From positions 1 to 11,537 of the forward strand of contig JAJYTL010000078.1 in NCBI GenBank assembly GCA_021793055.1: 11,537 nucleotides of DNA, written 5' to 3'. The DNA comes from Pseudomonadota bacterium (GTDB lineage Bacteria; Pseudomonadota; Alphaproteobacteria; Ferrovibrionales; Ferrovibrionaceae). Of this stretch, positions 6,412-11,537 are shown piece after piece. A model generated the notes under the pieces. It saw only the letters and a program-made list of their open reading frames with translations. It did no database searches and was not told the origin of the DNA. Each line of letters opens with the position of its first letter. The stretch's first letter is position 1. The translations under genes and the position numbers were made by a program.

Positions 6412-7413
6412 ATGCGCTTGTACGAATCCCTAGAATTTAAAATCCGCCCGTTCCTCTACCGCTTATGGCGAATGCTGGCGCGGCGCGCCACGGTGCCGCA
6501 CCGCCAGATCGCGGCGATTGGCGTCGCCTCCATTCTTCTGGCCTTCGGTATCGGACCCGTGCGCGCCGCCGTGGCACCGCCCGTGCCGGTGGGAAGCGAA
6601 CGCATTCTTCTTTCTCCGGTGCCGGATGGGCTGCGTGCTTTGGGCAAGGTAGACAGCCTGGGAGAGACGACGCTTGTGGCGCCGACGACCGGCAAAATTG
6701 TCGGCCCTTTCCAGATCGAAGGTGAGATTGCCGCCGGCACGGTGATCGCCCGCAATGTGCCGCCCAATCTGCAAAGCTCGATCACCAGCGCCCGCGCAGA
6801 CGTCGCCATGGCTCAAGCCGCTTACGCGCGGACCCGGCAACTGGTGACTCACCGCCTGAGCACGGGGCTCGCGCTCGACGAAGCACGCCGCAAGCTTGTG
6901 AATGCGCGGGAGAACCTGAACGGCCTCGACAAGGAAGCGGAACAGGAGGTGATAAAGGCGCCATTCGCCGGGACCTTGCGCTACCTGATATCGCCCGAGA
7001 GTGTCGTATATAAAGGTACGCCGATAGCCACTCTCAGCGGCCGGGCGATACCGTGGATCGATGTCCGTGTACCGCCCGAGGCGTCTCGTGGGATACACCC
7101 CGGCGAGCCGGCGCGGGTCGCGGCGAACGGCTGGTCCGGCACCGGGCACGTGGTTTCGGTTGGGCGCGACGCACGACCGCTGGGTTTAGTGCTGGTACGG
7201 ATCGACCTGCCTGACAGCAATCTTCTGGTCCCCGGCCAATGGGCCTGGGTGCGGCTGACAAGGCCTGGTGCGCCGGCAGCCGGGCGACACGGCTTCAGCT
7301 TCATGCCGAATATTTGTCCCGCCTCGATCAGGCGGATGGGATGGCGCAAAGCTTGCTTGCGCGTGCTCGCACAGCAGCCGTCAATCTTCATCGCGCACGC
7401 CGCTACGCCGTAG
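6412..7413 (+). CDS. truncated HlyD-family efflux adaptor
   Basis: The frame encodes an adaptor up to about residue 285 and then non-homologous sequence. A hydrophobic segment ending GPVRA (about residues 37-52) acts as signal peptide or anchor. If translation starts at ATG 6472 instead of 6412, a conventional signal peptide with cleavage after VRA results. Next come a lipoyl half (TTLVAPTTGKIVGPFQIEGE), a short helical hairpin, the second lipoyl half (EVIKAPFAGTLRYLISPES) and a beta-barrel part ending near LLVPGQWAWVRL. Beyond about 7265 the frame reads RRMGWRKACLRVLAQQ, which looks like out-of-frame sequence, while TolC-like similarity appears in another frame. The membrane-proximal domain seems lost. 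No ribosome site is clear for either start. It probably belonged to a second efflux system and may be non-functional. Confidence 0.65.
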   Translation: MRLYESLEFKIRPFLYRLWRMLARRATVPHRQIAAIGVASILLAFGIGPVRAAVAPPVPVGSERILLSPVPDGLRALGKVDSLGETTLVAPTTGKIVGPFQIEGEIAAGTVIARNVPPNLQSSITSARADVAMAQAAYARTRQLVTHRLSTGLALDEARRKLVNARENLNGLDKEAEQEVIKAPFAGTLRYLISPESVVYKGTPIATLSGRAIPWIDVRVPPEASRGIHPGEPARVAANGWSGTGHVVSVGRDARPLGLVLVRIDLPDSNLLVPGQWAWVRLTRPGAPAAGRHGFSFMPNICPASIRRMGWRKACLRVLAQQPSIFIAHAATP

Positions 7414-7637
7414 CCGCCCGCGCGCTCCTCAAAGCGGCCGAGCAAGTGTATCGACAAGGCAATCTCGATCAGCGGGCTTTGGTCGATTACGAAACCACCG
7501 TGCTCGCTCGCGAGCTGGATGTCGCCGGCTATCGGCGGACCCTGGAAGAGGACTCTCTCGCCCTATCGGTCGAGCTTGGTCTCAGCCTGCCTGAGGCCCT
7601 GATCTCTGCGCCGTACGCGACGGCACCACACACATGA
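7281..7637 (+). pseudogene. C-terminal fragment of a TolC-like outer-membrane efflux protein
   Basis: In a frame different from that of the adaptor, the sequence reads LQLHAEYLSRLDQADGMAQ, then ALLKAAEQVYRQGNLDQRAL, and ends SVELGLSLPEAL. This is the pattern of the last long helices of TolC/OEP proteins: a helical repeat rich in Ala, Leu and Arg, with A-x-x-x-Y-x-x-G-x-x-x-x-x-x-LVDYE and a closing LG-x-x-LP. A full OEP has about 420-480 residues with a signal peptide and two repeats; here only about 118 residues of the second repeat remain. It has no start, signal peptide or strand region of its own. It follows directly on the truncated adaptor, so a deletion most likely joined the two genes. 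Confidence 0.7.
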
Positions 7638-8160
7638 TCAGGAAGCGGCTCTCTATCGTGAAGGCCGAAATGGCGCGAAGCCGCCCGGGTCTTTGGACAT
7701 CGCGTGACGGCTTGCGTGGACAGTGAGTGACGAATTCGATTCTTGCAAAGCGGCATGCTCGGCTTTCGTCCATGGCAGGGTGCCACGGGTCATGAAAGAG
7801 ATCCCACGCGAGCGACCGCGAATTGAATTATCGAGCTGACACCCTCTGGACGAGAAATAGCACTCCTCCACGTGACGATACACGCCGGTCGGCTAAGGCC
7901 ACATCAGCCCCTACTTCAATATCGTGAGCTGCGAGGCTTTGGTGCGAAGCGGCTTTCCGATTTGGCTGCGGCCGGACGTCGTCCCCTCGGCGCTCCGCTT
8001 TGCCATGATGAAGCTGCCGCGACATTTCGAGGGACACGTGTCGCCCGCGATCTCCATATACTTCCAACGAAACACAAGCGTCCACTGCGATTGCTTGCCC
8101 CTTGAAGCCTTTGGAACAATACGTCACCGTAGTTCCAGACTCATGGATCAAGGAGGCGCT
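7638..8160. other. 523-bp region without a recognised gene
   Basis: Several frames are open on both strands (for example 7872-8105 forward and 7828-8205 reverse), but none has recognisable motifs. The DedA reading frame extends upstream through 7924, but that extension (SGFPIWLRPDVVPSALRF and onward) bears no resemblance to DedA N-termini. The region presumably contains the promoter of the downstream gene; no clear -35/-10 pair or operator was seen. Confidence 0.5.
8150..8156 (+). promoter_or_regulatory. ribosome binding site deciding a GTG start
   Basis: AAGGAGG lies four bases before GTG 8161. Starting there gives VGAFVTPVIEFSRAHQDLAYG, which has the shape of a DedA N-terminus. The ATG at 8143 lies before this site and has no comparable Shine-Dalgarno sequence. 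Confidence 0.6.
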
Positions 8161-10206
8161 GTGGGCGCGTTTGTAACCCCAGTCATTGAGTTCTCGCGCG
8201 CCCATCAGGACCTTGCCTATGGGCTGATGTTGGTCGTCGCCCTGTCCGAGGCGCTCCCGGTCATCGGCGCGTTCATTCCCGGAGATGCCATAATCTTCGG
8301 GATCGGCGCCCTGGTGGCCACAGGAGCCTTGAGCCTGTGGCCGTTAATCATCGCCGCAACGCTCGGGGCCATCCTCGGCGACGGCATCTCCTATTGGCTT
8401 GGCCACAAATACCATCGCACGATAACCAGCCGTTGGCCGCTGAAACGCCACCCGGCCTTGATCGCGCGCGGCGAAGCGTTTTTTCAGCGCCATGGCGGCA
8501 AGAGCGTGTTCATCGGGCGCTTCACTCCGGGGGTAAGAGCGGTCGTTCCCTTGATCGCCGGCACGCTGCAAATGTCGCCGCTGCGCTTCTATATCATGAA
8601 CGTGCTTTCGGCCGTGGTCTGGGCACCCACGCATGTCCTGGCGGGGGCGGCGATCGGAGCATCCCTCGTTTTTCTTGGCGCGATTGCCGACCGGCTCCTC
8701 GTCTTCGTCGTCGTCCTGGCCGTGCTTTTCGCGGTCATCGTCTGGGCAACGTACTATGCGGTCCGGCGGCTACCTCCCCTGATTGCGAAGGCTCTAGAGC
8801 AACTACGGGCGTGGGCGCAGGGCCGCGATACCTGGCTTGGCCGTCAACTGCTTTCGATTCTCGATCCCACACGCAAGGAACTCCCCGGTCTCGTCTTCCT
8901 CGGCGCAATCTTAATCGGCGGCCTGTGGTGCTTCTTTGGCGTGCTTCAGGATGTGATTGCGGGCGATCCATTGGTCCGTGCCGATGTCGCCGTGTTCCAT
9001 TTCCTGCAAGCCCTAAGAACCGGCTGGGTCGACCAGATCATGGTGGGAATCACCGAGTTGGGCGACGCGACTGTGACGCTCGCGGTAACGCTCGCGACGT
9101 TATTTTGGCTCGCCTGGAGGCGCAATTGGCGTGGCGCCGCCTATGAAGTGGCGGCCGTCGCTGTTGCCTGTCTCTTCGCTGCCTTGTTCAAGACCACCCT
9201 GCACGTGCAGCGCCCCGAGGCAATATATTCTGGCTGGGATGTGTTCGCGTTTCCCAGCGGTCATTCGGCCGTCACCACGGCTTTGTACGGCTTCCTCGCT
9301 ATCGTGGTTGCCTGGGAGGTTTCCGCACGATGGCGATTCGCCGTCGCCAGTGCCGCAGCGGTTCTGGTTGTGGGTGTCGCGTTTTCGCGTGTGTATCTCG
9401 GTGCGCACTGGATATCGGACGTCCTCGCCGGTCTTGCTTTTGGCGTTGCATGGGCCGCGTTGTTGGCTATCGCCTATCTGCGTCGCAATCCTCCGCCGGT
9501 TCGTGCGGCCGGTCTTTGCGCGGCCACCGGGGCAACGCTTCTCGTGGTCGGCGCAGCCCATATCGGCCAAACGCATGCGGCCGATATGGACCGTTACGCC
9601 GTGCGGCAACATATCCAAACCATGCCGGTAACCTCATGGTGGCAGCGCGGATGGTCGACGTTGCCGGCCCACCGGATCGATCTGACTGGCGAAATCAAGG
9701 AGCCGCTGACCTTCGAATGGGCGGGCAGCCGGACCGCGCTCGAGGCCGAGCTTGCTTCCAAGGGGTGGATCGCGCCAGTTCCCTGGACGGTACAGTCAAC
9801 ACTTGCCTGGCTGAGGCCCGGAATCGGTCTCGCGAAGCTTCCCGTCTTGCCTCGCCTCGAGAACGGCCAACAGGAAGCGCTGGTGATGGTTCGCCTGATC
9901 GCGGCAAAGGCGGGCACCGCTCGCCTCGTGGTGCGCCTGTGGCGATCTGACGTCATGCTTAGCGCCGTCGGCGTGGCAGCGGTTCCGCTTTGGATCGGAA
10001 CCGTCGCTGAAGAGCATATCGAGCGTCTCATGTCGATGCTGACGACAACACGTCAACTGCCAACCTTCAACGGCCCGCGCAACACGTTAGCGTCGGCGAT
10101 CGAGATAGGTCGTCTCGCTGAGCGCGGGCCCAACTTCCGGGAACCTGGATGGGATGGCAGTGTTTTGTTGGGGAGGAGTCCAAATGTGCAGTCACTAACC
10201 AAGTGA
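8161..10206 (+). CDS. DedA/VTT-PAP2 phosphatase-LssY_C three-domain membrane protein
   Basis: About 681 residues from GTG 8161. Residues about 10-190 form a DedA/VTT domain (SEALPVIGAFIPGDAI; the conserved FIGRFTPGVRAVVPLIAGTL with Arg120), the fold of membrane lipid transporters/scramblases. Residues about 270-450 form a PAP2 phosphatase with all three motifs: K344-x6-R351-P, P365-S-G-H368, and S409-R410-x5-H416-x3-D420. Those are the phosphate-binding Arg/Lys, the nucleophile histidine and its partner Asp. PAP2 enzymes dephosphorylate lipid phosphates such as phosphatidate or undecaprenyl diphosphate at the membrane. Residues about 500-681 resemble the LssY C-terminal domain (HRIDLTGEIKEPLTFEWAG; PLWIGTVAEEH), of unknown role. 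No sign of decay was seen. It probably couples lipid-phosphate hydrolysis to lipid movement; the substrate is unproven. It is flanked by gaps and seems monocistronic. Confidence 0.9.
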   Translation: MGAFVTPVIEFSRAHQDLAYGLMLVVALSEALPVIGAFIPGDAIIFGIGALVATGALSLWPLIIAATLGAILGDGISYWLGHKYHRTITSRWPLKRHPALIARGEAFFQRHGGKSVFIGRFTPGVRAVVPLIAGTLQMSPLRFYIMNVLSAVVWAPTHVLAGAAIGASLVFLGAIADRLLVFVVVLAVLFAVIVWATYYAVRRLPPLIAKALEQLRAWAQGRDTWLGRQLLSILDPTRKELPGLVFLGAILIGGLWCFFGVLQDVIAGDPLVRADVAVFHFLQALRTGWVDQIMVGITELGDATVTLAVTLATLFWLAWRRNWRGAAYEVAAVAVACLFAALFKTTLHVQRPEAIYSGWDVFAFPSGHSAVTTALYGFLAIVVAWEVSARWRFAVASAAAVLVVGVAFSRVYLGAHWISDVLAGLAFGVAWAALLAIAYLRRNPPPVRAAGLCAATGATLLVVGAAHIGQTHAADMDRYAVRQHIQTMPVTSWWQRGWSTLPAHRIDLTGEIKEPLTFEWAGSRTALEAELASKGWIAPVPWTVQSTLAWLRPGIGLAKLPVLPRLENGQQEALVMVRLIAAKAGTARLVVRLWRSDVMLSAVGVAAVPLWIGTVAEEHIERLMSMLTTTRQLPTFNGPRNTLASAIEIGRLAERGPNFREPGWDGSVLLGRSPNVQSLTK

Positions 10207-10523
10207 CCGGAACGAGAATTCACAGTCGTTCGCGAAATGCCAATGGAATGATTGGCCGCATCCAGGATATTTCATGCCACGAATGTCCTGTCAACTCCAG
10301 GCGGTCGACGCCTTTCCTCGCAGAGGAGCCGACGGCGCAAAAAGGGAGGAACGGGACCTTCGCGAGGTGATAGAAGAGCGCTCCGCCGGATCCATGTTGA
10401 TGGCGTTATCAATGTCCTTCCAGATCAGAAGCGGCCATCAGGGGACGAGGAAAGGGTAAGCTACAGTCGCCCACACGGCGTGGGCGCTGCGGTGGGTGCG
10501 GTCGGATCTCACGGGAGAAGACC
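10207..10523. other. 317-bp spacer upstream of the recombinase
   Basis: No gene is recognised. The segment 10222-10248 resembles 4119-4145 (21 of 27 bases, centred on TTCGCGAA). A second short shared stretch, ACCTTCGCGA, occurs at 10356-10365 and 4123-4132. On the minus strand a 24-codon frame gives MKYPGCGQSFHWHFAND, and a 49-codon open stretch includes IWKDIDNAINMDPAERS; neither could be assigned. The spacer may carry the recombinase promoter and possibly its target site, but no core-site repeat was found. Confidence 0.45.
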
Positions 10524-11159
10524 ATGCCCAACGGATCGGTTGATGGAAATAAGCCAAGTCGCCTTCCTCCCTGGAATAAGGGACGTATGGTCGGCCAGAA
10601 GCGTCCTCTTCGGCCGAAGGAGGTGTGGGCCATTCGAGCGCGCCTTGAACTTGGCCGGTCTAAGCGAGATCTCGCACTTTTCAATCTCGCCATCGACAGC
10701 AAGCTCCGGGCTTGTGATCTCGTCGCGTTGAAACCTGAAGACGTTTGTCTTGGCGGCCACGTCCGCGAGAGAACGTCTATCATCCAAAAGAAGACCGGGC
10801 GGCCGGTGCAGTTCGAGATCACAGAGCAAACTCGAAAGGCGCTGGAAGCATGGCTGGCGATCCGGCGAGCCCCGCTTGGCGGCTACTTGTTTCCGAGCCG
10901 CTTTCGGAACAGCCCACACCTGTCCACGCGTCAATATGCTCGCATCGTCCGTCGCTGGGTTCAAAGCTTCGGCTTGGATAGCGGCGCCTACGGCACGCAC
11001 ACCATGCGGCGGACCAAGGCCGCACAGATTTACCGGAAAACCGGAAATCTCCGAGCCGTCCAGCTTCTGCTTGGGCATTCCAAGGTCGAAAGCACAGTGC
11101 GATATCTTGGTATCGAGGTCGATGATGCGCTGAATATCGCCGAGCAAATTGATCTTTGA
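10524..11159 (+). CDS. short tyrosine recombinase (catalytic domain only)
   Basis: This 211-residue protein has the full active-site set of a tyrosine recombinase: Arg62 in KLRACDL, Lys90 in the QKKTGRP beta-hairpin, His159-x-x-Arg162 in THTMRRTKAA, His185 in LLLGHSK and the nucleophile Tyr194 in VRYLGI. The usual N-terminal SAM-like core-binding domain of about 100 residues is missing; only about 35 residues (PPWNKGRMVGQKRPLRPKEV) precede the catalytic fold. In length it resembles FimB/FimE-type recombinases, and the sequence is of a type common on proteobacterial plasmids and islands. A GGGAGAAG ribosome site supports the ATG at 10524. Its role could be inversion, resolution or integration; no attachment sites were identified. 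The downstream hairpin at 11164-11194 may end the transcript. Confidence 0.9.
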   Translation: MPNGSVDGNKPSRLPPWNKGRMVGQKRPLRPKEVWAIRARLELGRSKRDLALFNLAIDSKLRACDLVALKPEDVCLGGHVRERTSIIQKKTGRPVQFEITEQTRKALEAWLAIRRAPLGGYLFPSRFRNSPHLSTRQYARIVRRWVQSFGLDSGAYGTHTMRRTKAAQIYRKTGNLRAVQLLLGHSKVESTVRYLGIEVDDALNIAEQIDL

Positions 11160-11163
11160 GTGA

Positions 11164-11194
11164 GGGGGCGGGGGACGCCCCGAGCGGCGCCCCC
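11164..11194 (+). terminator. GC-rich hairpin after the recombinase
   Basis: GGGGGCG (11164-11170) pairs perfectly with CGCCCCC (11188-11194). The loop contains a second small stem GGGG-ACG-CCCC (11171-11181). It starts four bases after the stop. No T-run follows, so it is a weak candidate for an intrinsic terminator. Confidence 0.4.
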
Positions 11195-11268
11195 ACTGCT
11201 CTAAGCATGCGGTCATGGTGGGCGCTGCTCATTCGTGAGGATGCGCAAAGCTAGCTCATTGCTCGCCT

Positions 11269-11328
11269 GAGGTTCTTAGGTGCTTTGTAGCGCGCAAGCC
11301 GTGCTTCCGAACGACTTAGGAGCTCCGC
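11269..11328 (-). pseudogene. possible scrap of an acyl-CoA synthetase/AMP ligase C-terminus
   Basis: The minus-strand frame reads EAELLSRSEARLARYKAPK followed by NL. The C-terminal subdomain of AMP-forming acyl-CoA ligases usually contains (T)EAEL-x5-ARLARYKAPK before the FVDELPRN-x-x-GK segment. The match covers about 20 codons, with 14 of 19 positions agreeing with the typical motif. Nothing recognisable follows: the catalytic-lysine segment is absent and the frame stops after a few codons. It may be a relic or a chance match. Confidence 0.3.
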
Positions 11329-11431
11329 TTCACAGCGGCCACCAATCCGAGTCCGGCATCGCAGTTCCTGGAAAGCACTCCTGACGCACTTGCATATGCT
11401 CCTATCAATCCGCGCGTGAATCTCAACGGCG

Positions 11432-11537
11432 ATGAGGCAGGGACTGAATATTCGAAAGGGTCGCAAGCCAAACTGCGTCCGTTATGAAAGCGGCGAGACA
11501 TGGCCCCTGGCGAAAGTCCGTCGTGTCAATATCCAAG
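11432..11537 (+). CDS. hypothetical protein, 5' part only, open at the right edge
   Basis: An open frame starts at ATG 11432 and stays open to the window edge (35 codons). It begins MRQGLNIRKGRKPNCV and is rich in basic residues, with GETWPLAKVRRVN near the edge. No family is recognised and no good ribosome site precedes the ATG. It may be a real gene start or an incidental frame. Confidence 0.2.
   Translation, partial: MRQGLNIRKGRKPNCVRYESGETWPLAKVRRVNIQ

Larger units (their letters stand above)
11160..11537. other. gene-poor right end
   Basis: Apart from the hairpin after the recombinase, nothing here is firmly a gene. The minus strand at 11269-11328 carries a possible acyl-CoA ligase scrap, and a forward frame opens at 11432 towards the right edge; both are listed separately with low confidence. 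Confidence 0.5.

Noticed and set aside
7634..7726. A 30-codon frame (MIRKRLSIVKAEMARS) starting in an ATGA overlap with the TolC fragment stop
   Set aside because: No ribosome site, no similarity and a decayed upstream gene; the overlap is probably accidental.
7924..8142. Upstream extension of the DedA reading frame
   Set aside because: The extra residues do not resemble a DedA N-terminus or a signal sequence. A strong ribosome site (AAGGAGG) and a family-like start occur at GTG 8161.
8337..9146. Alternative forward frame of about 270 codons inside the DedA-PAP2 gene
   Set aside because: It overlaps a frame with all DedA and PAP2 motifs and is itself an arginine/proline-rich shadow.
1..11537. 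CRISPR array, tRNA or rRNA genes, origin of replication
   Set aside because: No regularly spaced repeats, cloverleaf-like segments, rRNA stretches or iteron clusters were seen on reading both strands.

Overview
The window is a GC-rich accessory segment from a Gram-negative proteobacterium. A rhizobial or other alphaproteobacterial host fits best. The evidence is the MacB/DevC-type export operon, a FixK/FNR-like box, TraG-type conjugation debris, and a short tyrosine recombinase of a type I associate with proteobacterial plasmids and islands. The host assignment is an inference. No rRNA, tRNA or CRISPR array was seen.

Layout. (1) Positions 1-98 hold the end of an IS3-family insertion sequence. 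The first 11 codons of its OrfA read leftwards out of the window. It abuts, and appears to interrupt, a class I SAM-dependent methyltransferase whose motif I lies on the far side of the insertion (remnant 99-542). (2) Positions 705-3857 hold a tight three-gene tripartite export operon: HlyD-like adaptor, FtsX/MacB-like permease and LolD/DevA-like ATPase. An FNR/FixK-type palindrome lies 61 bp before its first gene. (3) A 532-bp gap contains three short palindromes. It is followed by a PadR-family repressor and an MFS transporter (4390-6080), which look like a small self-regulated efflux operon. (4) Two small hairpins follow the MFS gene. The minus strand of 6109-6298 is a frameshifted remnant of a TraG/VirD4-type conjugal coupling protein. 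(5) Positions 6412-7637 hold a truncated HlyD-like adaptor that runs, with a change of frame, into the C-terminal part of a TolC-like outer-membrane protein. This is the scar of a deletion in a second efflux locus. (6) After a 523-bp gap comes a large three-domain membrane protein, DedA/VTT + PAP2 phosphatase + LssY C-terminal domain (8161-10206), with all PAP2 catalytic motifs intact. (7) A catalytic-domain-only tyrosine recombinase (10524-11159) follows, then a gene-poor right end with a possible acyl-CoA ligase scrap on the minus strand.

How it fits together. The intact genes point to envelope export and lipid phosphate handling: one ABC exporter, one MFS exporter with its regulator, and one lipid-phosphatase fusion. 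They sit among mobile-element and conjugation relics (IS3 end, traG scrap, recombinase, decayed efflux genes). This looks like a patchwork island shaped by insertion and deletion. I did not find a clearly new multi-gene system. The points most worth a second look are the hidden traG remnant, the IS-interrupted methyltransferase, the FNR-like box on the ABC operon, the adaptor-TolC deletion scar and the three-domain phosphatase.
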